Assembly (NCBI RefSeq): GCF_902686445.1
Contig: NC_062213.1
Location: forward strand, 41,242,741 to 41,306,740
Length of the DNA stretch: 64,000 bases
Direction: 5' to 3'
DNA from: Sciurus carolinensis
Lineage: Eukaryota; Chordata; Mammalia; Rodentia; Sciuridae
Numbering within the stretch: position 1 is the stretch's first letter; the number at the start of each line of letters is the position of its first letter. Below are positions 36,185-48,812 of this stretch, one piece after another. Position numbers and translations under genes: made by a program. A model generated the notes under the pieces. It saw only the letters and a list, made by a program, of their open reading frames with translations. It was not told the DNA's origin and made no database searches.

Positions 36185-38669
36185 CTTGGTTTTTTTAATG
36201 TTGAGGTTTTTGGTTTTTTAATATATAGTCTAGACATTAACCCTCTGTTGAAAGAGCAGGTAGCACAGATTTTCTCCCATTCTGTCAGGGTCTCTTTACT
36301 CTGTTGATTATTCCCTTTGTTATGCAGAAATTTTTTAATTGGATGCCATCCCTTTTTGATGCTTGTTCTTAACTCCTCTGAGTTGTAGGATTTCTATTCA
36401 GGAAGTCTTTGTTTGAAGTGTTTTCCTATTTTTTTTTTCTTCTTCTAACAATAGCAAAGTTTCTGTCCTTATACTCAGGTCTTAACGTTTATTTTGAGTT
36501 GAATTTTGTACAGGATGAGAAATAGTGATCTAGTTTAATTCTTCTATATATCGATATCTAGTTTGCCCAGCACCACTTGTTAAAGAGGTTGTCTTTTCTC
36601 CAACATATGTTTTTGGAACCTTTGTCAAGGATCAGATGACTGTATCTGGTGGGTTTGTCTCTGTGGCTTCTGTTCCATTGGGCTACATGACTGTTTTTAT
36701 GTCAGTATCATGTTGTGTTGTTCCTATGGCTCTGCAGTATAATTTTAAATCTTTTTTTCTCAGGATCATTTTGACTATTCTGGGTCTTTTGCCCTTCCAT
36801 ATGAATTTTAGTATTTTTTTTTCTAGTTTCTTGAAGAATGTCGTTGGTATTTTGACAGGGATTGCATTGAATCTACAGTTCACTTTTTATGATATGGCCA
36901 TTTTAACAAAATTAATTCTGCCAACTAATGGACATGTGAGGTCCTCCCATCTTCTAGTGTCTTCACCTATTTCTTTCTTTGGTGTCTTATAATTTTCATT
37001 AGTTAGGTTTATCCTTAGATATCCTTAGATATTTTATTCTTTTTGAGACTATTGTGAATGAAATGTTTTCCTGATTCTTAGTGGATTCATTATTGGTATT
37101 TAGAAAAGTTACTGATTTTTGTATGTTGACTTTGTATCCTGCTATTTTGCTGAATTTGTTTATTAGCTCTCAAAGTCTTCTGGTGGAAACTTCAGAGTCT
37201 ACTAAGTATAGAACCAGATAATCTGCAAAGAGGGATATTTGACTTCTTCCATTTCTATTTGTATCCCTTTTCTTTCTCTTTCCTAATTGCTCTGGCTATA
37301 TTGAATAATAGGGCTGAAAGCAGATATTCTCAACTTGTTACTGTTTTTAGAGAAAATGCTTTCAGTTTTTCCCTGTTCAGTATGATGTTGGCTTTGGGTT
37401 TGTCAAAAATAGCCTTTATTGTCTTGAGGTAAGTTCCTTCTCATCCCTAGTTTCTTCAGGGTTTCTATCATAAAAGGTGTTGAATTTAGTGAAAGGCTTT
37501 TTCTGTATCTGTTGAGATGATCATGAGATTTTTGTTCTTGGTTCTATTTCTGTGTTGTATTACATTTATTAATTTACACATGTTGAACCACCTTTGCAAA
37601 TCTGGGATAAAACAAACTTGATCATGGTGTATGATATTTTTAATGTGTTGTTGAATTTGATTGGCTAATATTTTATTGAGGATTTTTGCATCTATGTTCA
37701 TCAGGATATCTGTCTATAGTTTTCTTTCATCAAAGTGGTCTAATCCAATTTTGGAATCAGATTGATTAAGACTTCACAGAATGATTTTGGACACATTCCC
37801 CCCATTTTGATTTCTTGAAATAATTTGAGGAATACTGGTACTATTTCTTCTTTAAAGATCTGGTAAAATTCAGCTGTGAATCCATCTGGTCCTGGGCTTT
37901 TCTTAGTTGGGAGGTTTTTAATTACTGTTTCAACCTCCTTGTTTGTTATTGGTCTATTTAGATTTTCTATATCCTCTTGATCCAGTTTTGGTAGGTTGCC
38001 TGTGTCTATCAATTTATCCATTTTTTTTCTAAATTATTCAATTTATTGGAATGTAAAGTTTCAAAATAGTTCTTAATGATTCCCTGGATTTTAATTGTAT
38101 CTTTATTAATATCCCTGTTTTTGTATCTCTATTAATATCCCTGTTTTTGCCTCTAATTTTATTAATTCGTGCTTTCTGTCTTTCTTTGGTTAGTTTGGCT
38201 AGGGGTTTATCAATCTTATTTATTTTTTTCAAAGAGCTAACTCTTTGTTTCATGGATCCTTTGCATTATTCTTTTAGTTTCTATTTCATTAATTTCAGCT
38301 CTAATCTTTATTATTTCTTTCCTCCTATTAGTTTTTGGATTTTTGTTAATATTTCTAAGATTTTAAGATGCATCATTAGGTTGTTTGTGATCACGGGGTT
38401 TTTTTTAATGTAGATATTCATGGTTCATAATGGTATTTTAGGGGACTTTAAGTTTTTCTAAAGCATAATCATGCTCTAAGCATCAAGGTTTTACTGTTTT
38501 CTACAGAGAGGGAGATTATAACAGAAGTAGAGTCATAATTGAATTTAGGTGTAGATCCAGAGGAAGGGCAGAGAGGGGATCGAGGAGTGGGTTGGTGGAG
38601 AGCAGTTACGTAACTGTGAAGGTATTTATAGTTCCACGGTGCTGGTGAGATGAGGCTGGGGAGGAGGAG

Positions 38670-38935
38670 CGAGGGTTTACTGGGCACTTAACGCCATGCC
38701 AGACACTGGGCTAATTTCTTTCCAGACATTGTCTCATTTAATTTTCACAACAATCCTATAATACCTGGGAGTATCATGATATCTGATAGTATTATCCCCA
38801 AGTCACAGAGAAGAAAACAAAGATTAAAAAAAAAACCTAAGTGACTTGCAGAATATCTCAGAGTTAGTCAATGCTTGAGGCTGGACAGGAGTCCAGGTTT
38901 ATTTTTTTAACCCCAGTGCCCATGCCTTTTCAACT
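38670..38935 (-). mobile_element. MIR SINE, antisense
   Basis: GCCAGACACTGGGCTAATTT, CATTGTCTCATTTAATTTTC, ACAACAATCCTATAATACCT and TAAGTGACTTGCAGAATATC match the reversed MIR. An A-run and a T-run have expanded within it. Confidence 0.85.
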
Positions 38936-39210
38936 AGATCACCTGACCTGGGACCCCTGACACAGAGAGCATTCTCTGACCTATGAAACAAAAATAACTT
39001 AAGGTAAATATTACAGCATAGGCAAACCATAAAGTCTGACTTCAATAACAATGTGAGTGAAACTGAACAGCTTTCTGAGTCATCAGTGTTGAGTCACTAT
39101 GTGTCATCACAACAGGGACAGGCATGTTCTCACCTCTCCATTTTGGTTTCTGCTAGAACCCAACCTTCTTCCTCCATGTTCCCAGGGCCCTCCTCCCTAG
39201 GAAAACAGGA

Positions 39211-39645
39211 TGTTATAGTTTGGATATGAGGTGTCCCCAGTAGGCTCATACGATAGACAGTGCAGGAAGGTTCAGAGGTGGAATGATTAGATTATGAGAG
39301 CTGTAACCAGGCCAGTGGATTAATCCATTTGATGGTTAATAACAGGTAAGGACTACTGTACTAGGTGGTAACTGTAGGCACGTGGCTGGGGAGGTGGGTC
39401 ACTGGGGGTGTGCTCATGGGGATTATGCCTTGCCCCCCTGGCTCCTCCTTCCTTCTCTGGTTCAGTCCGCCATGATCTGAGTCAGGCCTTTCCACCATGG
39501 TGTTCTTCCTGACCTTGGGCCCACAGCAATGGAGTCAGTTGGTCAAGGACTGGACCTCTGAAACTGTGAGCCCAAGATGAAAATTTCCTCCTCTAAATTG
39601 CTTTTCAGATATTTTGATCACAGCAAGGAAAAACTGACTAATGCA
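39211..39645 (+). mobile_element. ERVL-MaLR LTR, sense
   Basis: TGTTATAGTTTGGATATGAG opens it, with GGTGGAATGATTAGATTATG in the middle and GACCTCTGAAACTGTGAGCC near the end; it closes at ACTAATGCA. Collinear with 43371-43801. Flanks (CAGGA / AAAGG) do not give a clean duplication. No internal region was recognised to the right. Confidence 0.88.
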
Positions 39646-40734
39646 AAAGGATTCAGAAACGGGCAGAGTGTGAAGAAATAAAGAAGTCATAGAGGGCAGC
39701 CACAAAGCACAGCACAGAAAATCAAAACACCAGCAAATGTGACTGGTAGAAATCACAGAAATTGCACCAACTGCCCTCCAAGCTGAGGCCGTGAAGCATC
39801 ACCAGTCCCCTCTGCCCACTATAGAAGCTGTCACCTTCCAATTTAGCAGGCCTTGCTCCTTCACCAGAATGACTGACTGACTGAATGAATAAATGCAGGA
39901 AAAACAACAAATGAAAAGTAAAAAAATCCAGAGGCACAATGACTGGAGACATGGATGATACAGATACAACATAGACATGTGTGAGGCCCATTTCTAAAGA
40001 CAAAAGCAAGATGGCAACCTGTGTATCTTTATAAAGAACAAATAGAATAAAGAGCATCTTTTTTCCATAAATGAATAACTCATCAAATAAAAACTAATGA
40101 TTATACATAGCACTGTCATGAACTTAAGATGTGGATACCTTAGCCTGTCACTTTCTGCTTGTCCTGTCAATGCATTTACCCTATTTGGGGCAGCTGTTGG
40201 CAAACCGTAATCACTTTTTAGACCCTGTACCCACCCTCCTAAACGAGGAAAAATCAGAAGTGTCATGGAGGAAATGAGGTGCAAGTCTCTGGGTCCAAGT
40301 AGAAAGAGTGCTGGAAGCAGTCGAGCACACAGCAAGGAAGGGGTCTGTCTGGCTTGGCTCTCTGTGACATCAACAGGTACAACGTAGTTGCTAGAGGTTA
40401 GCACAGAGCTGGTGCAGCTGGAGAACAAGTGCCCAGCAGCTGGCCATGCAGAGGCTGCCAATGCAGAGTGACTGGGTAGGTTCCGCCAGGGACAGTAAAA
40501 GCAGCTCTGCTCCTGGCATTGTGCAGAGGATGGGATGGGATCAAAAGCCAGGGGACACAGGAAGGATGGCACATGGCCAAAACCTCAGCCAACCAAGTCA
40601 GAAAAAACACCCATGTGAGCAGCAGACAAAATTACAAACCAGACAGACTTCTGTGATGTTGAGCTGACTTTGACCTTGGCAAGAGAGCACTAAATAAAGA
40701 TGTTCAGTAACAAAAACAACAACAGCAAAAAGCT
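39646..40734. other. Unassigned intronic sequence with a long chance frame
   Basis: Contains the longest non-L1 frame of the window, 192 codons on the minus strand (39994-40572), Ser/Leu/Pro-rich, with no recognised domain. No repeat was recognised. Confidence 0.4.
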
Positions 40735-40975
40735 AGCCTTTTCTGAGGGGCCTGCTACATGCCAAGGCAGTGTGCTAAGCTCGTTATATACATTGGTTCC
40801 TTTAATTTTTCTCAACTACGCTTCAGAGTAACACAAGGATGTTTTCTTATTTTTCCTATTTTATAAATCAGCAAGCTGAGGCTTAGGGAGGTGAAGCAAC
40901 TCACTCATGGTCACATACAAAACAAGAGGCAGAATATAGGACCTGAACCCAGACGCTTTTGTCCAAGGCCCAGGG
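40735..40975 (-). mobile_element. MIR SINE, antisense
   Basis: GGCAGTGTGCTAAGCTCGTT, ATTTTATAAATCAGCAAGCT, GAGGCTTAGGGAGGTGAAGC and GGACCTGAACCCAGACGCTT follow the reversed MIR consensus. Confidence 0.9.
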
Positions 40976-43365
40976 TTTAAGGTTTTAATCTATGTGAATC
41001 CCTTTACTGTTCCCCGTGGGCTGAGGCTGACTCAAGTGGAGATAAATCCTGTGGGAACCTGGCACAGATGGAAATAGTAACAAACTCACTGGATGCGCAC
41101 TTATGAGACTCCAATTAGAAAAAGTGCATTCTGGGCCAGTCACGCAATGGAAAAACAAGAAGCCTAGAACAAGGGAAGAGCTATTCTTTGGACAGTGGGT
41201 TCACTCTGGCTACAAGTTGAAAGCACATTTGTTCACATTTGTACAAATACACACCTTAAAGTGTCCAGGCATAAATTGATGCATTATTGCAGAGACTACT
41301 GAGCTATCGATTCCAATTTCCTGGTACCCTTTGGCTTGGACCACCACCATGATCGCAGCCTCCCTCCATCTATATCAGTGTGCTAGGGGATCAATAGCAG
41401 AAAGCATCTGATTGTTTTTCTTCTTAAAGTCTCCAAACAATGATTGACGTTAAAGTGTTTTTTTTTTTTTATATAATATAAAGTTGTCAGGTCATTTCCT
41501 CAAGCCTCGGACTTCAGGAGTGGCCCTCAAGAGGGAGGACCATCCGGGCTCCACTACCCCACCACACACATGTTCAAGTGCTCCGTACAGTAACAAGGTT
41601 CATCTATTCATTTCTGAGCCTTGAATCTGGAGTACTTTCAGTCAACTGCCTAATCTAATCTTGGCAAGACTATTTTACTGTTCCAGCAGTAAATAATAGC
41701 ACCAGAGTGAGTCTCTTCATGCCTAACAGACCATGGGCATTAAATGTTAAATAAATAAGACTTAACCCAGGTTTCGCAGCCCACTGCTTTATAGCATTAA
41801 GACCATTACTTCATCTCCCTCAAGTTCCCAAATAACAAAAACAGCCTGCTCTTTAGTATAAACAACAACAATTTCTTTTCCTATCTAAAAATTCATGACA
41901 TTGCTCAGCATGAAGTTTTATTTCAAGAATTAGAGATCACCTTATATTCTAAAGCAAACTGCTCTACCTGCCTGGGTTTGCCAGTGAAATCCCAATTTGC
42001 TCTGAAAATTTATATACATTTGTCATTTCAGAAATAGTTCTTTGCTTTGGCTTCTGAGAAAGTACAGAATTTTTCTAAGGACAGTGTCAAATAGCCCTGC
42101 GATTACTTCCATTTTGTTGTGCTAATCATTATCTTCCATTACCAGGCAACAGACACTGTCAGTTTTGAAAACAGCCACTTTAGGGAAGATAAAATATGAG
42201 TCAGGAGGCAAGCAAGTTCCCGGTGGCATTTGCATGTGTCCTTTCTTTGAGGCAGTACCTGTGGCATTTCTGCAGGGTGGGCCTGCTTTTATCTGCTGCC
42301 AGGGGCATTGTGGGAAGATGTGAGTGCTCAAAGATCTAACTGAAAAAACACCACACAGCTTCTATGAAAACAGATGCCAAAAATTAAGCCATACAAAAGA
42401 CCGTTGTGTAAAACTCCAAATGAAATGGAAGACTTTGTCTTTCTTAAGAGAAATCTCTCTTATTCCAGAACCAGCTGTTAGAGACGCCAGGATACCGGAG
42501 GCCAGTTTGGAGTTCTAGGGAAGAAACTCTTCAAACAAACTTTGGTAGGGGTGGTAGAAGGCATGCCTGGGAACAGTAGTGTGCTTTTTAATGACTGAGG
42601 CCGAATATGCTTTCCTCTGGTTTCTTTTATGTTTTTTCATAAAGCATTTTTCATGCGTTCCTCTTATTTCATAGCGGCTTTTCCCCGTCATATACTTGGG
42701 TTGCCAAACTAAAAAAGAATCTCTGCCCCCATGTACTCTATTTAGTTGAAAGACAAGTTCCAGCTATTCCATGGAGGAGAATGAGCCAGCAACCAGCCAC
42801 AGGAGTCAGGAAACAAAAGGCTCCCTTCAGAGCCTGTCCATCTTCAGGGCCGGCTGCTCTGTGACCAGAGAAGTCGGTGCCCTGTGCACCTGGGTCCTCC
42901 TGGGCTGCCAGCGAGGGTTGTCAGCATAACACATCAGGGATCCAGCTGCTGTATTTACATTTTAATAAGTATTTTGTTTTTATTACCTTGCCTTGTATGT
43001 TCCCAGGGGTTCTAAGAAAGGGAGAGACAGTAATAACCGACTTACACAAGGTAGAATCAGCTATGTTTGGCTGAACTGCAATTTGGACTAAGAAATCAGA
43101 GTCAGAATTTTTCAAATTGGACAAATATTGAGAAGACCGCAAATGTACATTGTACAGATTTTATTTCCCTTGCTCTTCTTTGTACACCAAACAATTCTTT
43201 GCTGTCCTGTTTAGTGACTACAAAGGATGGAGGAGTCACAGGCCCTTCAGAGAGTACCCGCTGTACACCAGCTCCTGGCCACTTAGGTTTGAGAAAAACC
43301 TAAGGAATTGCATGTGCGCTGATGGAGACTCAAAAGAAAAAGGAACTCAAGTTTAAGATTCTTTC
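40976..43365. other. Unassigned intronic sequence
   Basis: About 2.4 kb without a recognised exon or repeat; a T-run lies at 41458-41470. Small frames (42122-42331, 42324-42518, 42877-43074) show no motifs. Confidence 0.4.
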
Positions 43366-43370
43366 ATCCC

Positions 43371-43801
43371 TGTTGTGGTTTGAATGTGAGGTATCCCCAA
43401 AAAGCTGTGAGACAATGCAAGAACATTCAGAGGTGTAATGATTGGGTTATGAGAGCCTTATCCCAATCAGTGAATTAATCCCCTGATGGGATTAACTGAG
43501 CGATAATTGAAGGTGGGAAGGCTGTGGCTGGAGGATGTGGGCATTGGGGGTTTGGCTTTGGGGTACATATTTTGTATCTGGAGAATGGAGTCTCTCTCTG
43601 CTGTCTGATCATCATTGAGCTGCTTCCCTCCACTACACTGTTCCACCATGATGTTCTGCCTCACCTGGAGCCCCAAGAAATGGAGCCAACTGTGTATGGA
43701 CAGAAACCTCTGAAACCGTGAGCCCCCAAATAAACGTTTCCTCCTTAAAATTGTCCTTGTCAGGTCTTTTAGTCATGACAGTGAAAACGCTGGCTAAAAC
43801 A
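43371..43801 (+). mobile_element. ERVL-MaLR solo LTR with perfect 5-bp duplication, sense
   Basis: A 431-bp LTR from TGTTGTGGTTTGAATGTGAG to GCTGGCTAAAACA, with an AATAAA signal at about 43729. It is flanked by ATCCC at 43366-43370 and 43802-43806. No internal sequence remains, so it arose by LTR-LTR recombination. Confidence 0.95.
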
Positions 43802-43806
43802 ATCCC

Positions 43807-45100
43807 ATTTCTATTTCACTTCTATGCCTTATGTTACCATCTAGGTGTGTTGGGCTCATTGTCTCCATTCAGCAAACAACTGAAGAACAGGACACAGAGA
43901 GAGCAATAAAACTTGCATCAGGTTTACTGCAAAAGCAACAGTAAGATGAGTTCTCTGAAGAGAAGGGGCCCCAGAGACGGGAGTCCAGTGTGGAAGTTTG
44001 GGCTTGTTCTTTTTCGGTGTCTTTCCTTATCTCCTCCCCTGTCCTTGCTCTCCTCACTATTCATTGGTGGCCCCTGTGTCCACATGTTTATTTTGTTTTC
44101 TTCTTGATCCCCTGCTTAGGAGCTCAAGAGTGGAAGTGTCTCTCTGCCTGGATCCCCCTCCCTTTCCCTGGACCCACAAGCACTTTCATCATCCTGGAAG
44201 TTGACCTCATTGGAAGACCTCCCATGCTCCTTTTGTCTGTCCCTGTCCCTGCCCTCCTCACCCACCATCTTGCCCTGGTTGACCATGCCCTTCTACATCT
44301 CCCTTACTTACACACCGTTTAACAGTCTTATTGTTTTTAAAACTGCTTCCTCACTTTAACTAAAATCCTGAGGACTTTCTGACAAGCACAGATAAACCCT
44401 CGAAAACCCCTGGTCCAAGGCCCTCAGACCAGTCAGCAGACATGGCTGATGGAGGCTGGAAGGTCTCTGTGACTGGCAAAGTCTGGTTAGACTTTCCTTC
44501 CCGCATCATACATTTTTGAGGAAAGTATTCAAGATTCTAAACTGCAGAGAGGACCTGAGACACTGGTGGTTACCGTAATGCATTTTGAGGAGCACAAAAT
44601 ATGGGCAATGATATTTTTCGTTTTAGGTCCCCATTGCTCAGAGCAGCAATATGTGCATATATGTAGGAAAACGCCTCTAGAGTGGAAAGGTTAGCCCTGA
44701 ACAACTACGAACTGAGGTTCAATCATCAGAACCAAAAAACCAAGTTCAACTATATATACTCACACTCACACATTTAGATTTCACCTCTTTAAATTGATAA
44801 TCTCGTCAATGAAGAGATAAGATTGATTTGTAACTAGCATCATCTATGTGCAGTTAGCATGTTTAAAGCCCATACTATGTGTGGTTTAGGATCTAAGCTA
44901 AACACTTTTCTGGCCATCTTTCTCAGGCTCTTAGAGGTTGGCTTAGGAGAAGTTATCTGTTGGTTATTCAAAACAAATATTGAACCAATACATATGAAAT
45001 GATCACAAATACTCAGTTACTATAGAAAAAATTCATAGACTTTCCCAACCAAGCTGCACTTATAGATGTCCTTTCTCTAGCACCAGGAGAAATAGTTTTG
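43807..45100. other. Unassigned intronic sequence
   Basis: No exon or repeat recognised. 43990-44330 is pyrimidine-rich and opens a 110-codon plus-strand frame with no motif; it might be old retroviral or L2 sequence. Confidence 0.4.
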
Positions 45101-45235
45101 AAGCTGGGTGTGGTGGTGCACACCTGTATTCCCAGCATACAGTAGGCTGAGGCAGGAGGATCACTTGGATCCATGAGTTTAAGGACAGATGGGTCTTGTA
45201 GTGAGAGCCAGCATCCCCCAACCTACCCAAAAGGC
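45101..45235 (+). mobile_element. B1-type SINE, sense
   Basis: GCTGGGTGTGGTGGTGCACA, CCTGTATTCCCAGCATACAG and AGGCTGAGGCAGGAGGATCA are the 7SL-derived B1 5' half with its internal promoter region. No ID half follows. Confidence 0.88.
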
Positions 45236-45339
45236 AGGTTTGAGCATATTTTTCTTTTTTGTTAAAAAATAAATTTTATTATCTTCTTAAAACAGAAGAA
45301 ATCTTATTTAGCACGTAAAATATAGAAAAAAATATTCAA

Positions 45340-46090
45340 AACCCTAAAGACAAGAGATAATCTTTGTTAACTTTTTGGTAGTTTCCTTAATTCTTTAACA
45401 TTCTTTTGATTTTTTGAACTTGATCCATAAAACATGTACGTATATATTTAATTTTATATTACAATTTACACATTTATCTGTATTATTTCAGTCTCCCTAA
45501 ACTTCTAAACTTCTATTTGTATTGTCTGTGAACTATTTTTTTTGTCTGCAAACTATTTTAAGGAAGAAACAAATTTTAACTGATCTTAAACTACTCCAGT
45601 TTTCATTTAATGTTACAAATAACATTTGTAATGACTAGTCCTGAACATAAAGTATTTTAAGATATTTGAGTTTTTTTGAGACTAGATTATTAGAAATAAA
45701 ATTGGTCCAAGGTACTTTTATGGCTCTTGATATATATTGTCAAATTACTTTCCAAATATTTGGTACCAAAATTATTCTTCCACAGTATATGAAATGCATT
45801 TTTGTTATGATCTTATAAGCAATGTTATATTTTTTTCAAATGATTAATTTTAAAGCCTAAAAATTTTATTTTATTATTTTTGAATTGCATGTATTTAATT
45901 GCTATTGGAATCTAACATTTCAACCTTAATCACAAATTGTGTATTTCAGGTCTTTGCTTATTTAGCCATTGCACTCCTGAGGCTTCTTTCTTATTGATTT
46001 GTTTGACTACATTATGTGTTAATGATAGTGTTTCCTCTAATTTTATCAGAATTTCTTTATATATTTTATATTAGTTTCTGTGACTCCCCT
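45340..46090 (-). mobile_element. Probable ancient L1M fragment, antisense
   Basis: The TCAAATTACTTTCCAAATAT segment and the later TTTCTTATTGATTTGTTTGA and ATTTCTTTATATATTTTATA segments resemble the antisense L1M ORF2 region. Strongly decayed. Confidence 0.5.
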
Positions 46091-47428
46091 AACTATACTT
46101 CAAAAGATAGCTTTGGATTATCACATAATAGAAATGAATTAGGGGAATTAAAGGAAAAGATGTCAGGATAGTTAATTCCAAAATGTAATTCTGTCACCAA
46201 GATTACAAATTCTATTTCCCAACAGAACCAACATTTCTAAGTCTAGTTAGTAAGAAACACGTATCTTAGATGATAGTGATAATGACAGTCAACAGAATAA
46301 CTCATAATAGTAGAGGAGAGTGAGAGTGAAGAGGTTCCAAGTAGATGCTCTATAAATGTGCACCCTAGCAATGAGAATTATTTTTCCTCACTTGGTCTGG
46401 CATTGTGAAGAAGAGTACAAATTTAAAGTTCCCTTCCAAGAAGAGGATATTGGTATAAACCCATGCTTATCTTAAGTTCTAATGAAACCCTTCAGTATCA
46501 AATCCCTGGGCAATGGATTCAGATGACTGATGATTGAGTTAGGAAGCACCAGGTCACTAGGAAAATGGAGCAGAGGCAGTTCCACACTGGGAATCAAGTG
46601 ATGAGGCTTCCAAGTACAATAAAGATGAGTATAGTTGAAGAGGGGACCAAGGCTCTCAGGCTTCAAGAGAACTACACAGAAGCTTATAGCATGTCAAGTC
46701 CTGGGAAATAAAGTCACAATAATTGAATTTCAATCTTATGTGCCTAAAATGAAATTTCAGGTTCATAAAAAGTAAATTATACATATGTGCTTTTAGGTAG
46801 TTCAAAAGGTTTTCACATTAATTTTCTCAGTTTTACCTCTCCCAAGTTCAAATGAAATTTTCATAAAGAGAAATTCTTCATTTTATTGACATGGCAGTTA
46901 AGAATTTCATTGGGGTGTCCAAAATCAGAACTTCTATGGTGCAGTGTGGGTAACTGAAGTTAGACCTGTAGACTACAAGACCAGCCAACTCAACAAAATA
47001 CCTTTCCTCCTAGGAACTCAGTGAAAATTTGGTAACAAATAGCTTTTCTAGTGGACATGTTTCTTCATTCTGTCCTTCAGGATGACCTCAGCTGTCCTCT
47101 CCTGACTTAGGGAAATGTCCCTGGAGGACGACACTGTGGTAGCTATACCAAGGAAGCTCATCCACACTCTGAAGGACATGACTGATCAAGAAATGAGGCC
47201 CTCTTTGATACCTGTTCTGCAACCTCTGCAGAAAGCACAACCTGCCAGCTTGTCCCAACCTCCCACAATTCAAAAGTAGCACTGGTATCTGCTTTCAACA
47301 GAAAGACATAAAAGCAAGAAGAAGTAATGCCCCTCTGTTAGAATTTACTGGGCAGCTTGGGAAGACCTTTAAGTTCCAGCAACAGAAAATTCCTAGCATG
47401 TTAAAAAAAGGCAGGTAAGTTCTATGAC
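46091..47428. other. Unassigned intronic sequence
   Basis: No exon or repeat recognised between the L1M-like relic and the hairpin. Confidence 0.4.
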
Positions 47429-47471
47429 TCAGGAGTCTGACATTTGGTTCCCCCAAATGTCAGACTCCTGA
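47429..47471. repeat. Perfect 19-bp inverted repeat with 5-base loop
   Basis: Arms TCAGGAGTCTGACATTTGG (47429-47447) and CCAAATGTCAGACTCCTGA (47453-47471) are exact complements, separated by TTCCC. A second small palindrome, GACTC-AG-GAGTC, overlaps the left arm at 47426-47437. No known family was recognised. Confidence 0.97.
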
Positions 47472-47744
47472 CATATATATATCATAGACATAACTAGACT
47501 GCCTGAGAAAGAACTCATGGTTGGGCATCCTGAATGGACTTGGTCACAGGTAGATCTGAGCAAAGTCAAACATGCACAAAACAGTCAGTCACCAGTCTAC
47601 GGATCAGAATTCATCAACCTCAATATTCCAAAATAACAACCCCACAGGAGAAGAGCTGCTGAAAAAGAATGATCAAAGTACCAGTAGTTTTCCTAAAAGG
47701 TTTTCTTTTTTTTTTTTTTCATAAAAAAATGTAGAATAGTCACT

Positions 47745-47915
47745 AGGAATTTGAGCTTAGATTTGGCTTTGTTAAAATCTAAGATCTGCCACTTAACAAA
47801 ATAGCTAGAGCTCCATGCCTCAGCTTCTCCAAGTCTCAGATCCTCATCTGGAAAATGGGAAGATATAGTAGCACCAGTCTCATGGGAATGTTGTGAGGAT
47901 TAGTGAAGAAAAACC
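47745..47915 (+). mobile_element. MIR SINE, sense
   Basis: GATCTGCCACTTAACAAAAT, CCTCAGCTTCTCCAAGTCTC, CTCATCTGGAAAATGGGAAG and GGGAATGTTGTGAGGATTAG follow the MIR consensus. Confidence 0.9.
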
Positions 47916-48654
47916 TTGTGTCTATTGAGACCTTAGATGTGTAAGTTTTTGTTGTACTAGTATTAGGAGCTTGCTTTAAAACCAATCCTTTCTTCCATAG
48001 TCTACTCTTATTTACTACAGTATTTTAATAAAAATAGGTTTTTGGTTCATCTAGCAAAGAATGGCAGTATACTAAAATAAGCTGGAGCCAGTATAATGAC
48101 TGGATGAGAAGTGAGTAGCAAACAGCTAAATCAACATAGAAGACAGCTTTCTCCAAAAGAATGCAAGAGTAAGCCTATAGAAATCCAGCAATATTTCATA
48201 TCTCATTAAAAGATGCAGACATTTTGCCCTCAAAGTTATTCAGTTTCACTATAATGTAAATATACAAAAGGTTTTTAAAATTTAATCTTGTTTGTCATCT
48301 TTTTTCCTTTTTTGAATATGCTTACATCTTGCCTTAATTCTAGAGAATGATCAGCAAATTTCTCCCACTGGAAGTATTGACTGATGTATAATAGAACTTA
48401 TTCTGTTTCAAAATCTTTAATATTTTAAATTCTGTGTTCCCTTTCATACACCTAGGCAATTTTCTAATTTCTGTGATCCAATTAATAAGGTCTCTCTTTG
48501 ACAGCATTCTCTGTTTATTCCTTCTACTGCGGATATTTTTTTAATAAACTATAAATGACCATACATTTCTATTTCTAATAATTTAAATTAGTTTTCTTTT
48601 ATATCTGTACATTCTGATTTCATTACCACTTAGAACCATTTCATAAATTCCCAT
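47916..48654. other. Unassigned AT-rich intronic sequence
   Basis: No exon or repeat recognised. Confidence 0.4.
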
Positions 48655-48751
48655 TGTTTTTACTTTTCAATTTTTTAGTACTGGAGATCAAACCCAGGAC
48701 CTTGTGCATGCTAAGTGAATACTCTACCACTGAGCTACACCCTCAGGCCCT
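48655..48751 (-). mobile_element. ID SINE, antisense
   Basis: TAGTACTGGAGATCAAACCC, then GTGCATGCTAAGTGAATACT and CTACCACTGAGCTACACCCT, the complement of the ID tRNA-like body; T-rich start is the reversed tail. Confidence 0.88.
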
Positions 48752-48775
48752 GTTCTTTATTGGATGCTATTCCTT

Positions 48776-48776
<1 letters not shown>

Positions 48777-48811
<35 letters not shown>
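48777..48811. repeat. (GT)17 microsatellite
   Basis: Uninterrupted GT dinucleotides ending in GCATGCGC. Confidence 0.98.

Positions 48812-48812
<1 letters not shown>

Larger units (their letters stand above)
34955..38415 (-). mobile_element. Long decayed L1, antisense, ORF2 and 3' UTR
   Basis: Left end is the complement of an L1 3' UTR (pyrimidine-rich 35055-35165). From about 35412 to 38415 runs the complement of ORF2. Minus-strand pieces such as [16 protein letters not shown] (about 36770), [16 protein letters not shown] (about 37660) and [17 protein letters not shown] (about 37890) lie in different frames with many stops. Two B1-dIDs (35222-35410, 35956-36184) inserted later. Small tandem duplications occur at about 37012-37032 and 38100-38152. 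Confidence 0.95.

Noticed and set aside
39211..43801. The two sense MaLR LTRs as the ends of one provirus
   Set aside because: The 43371 LTR has its own perfect ATCCC duplication, and the 3.7 kb between them shows no retroviral internal sequence.
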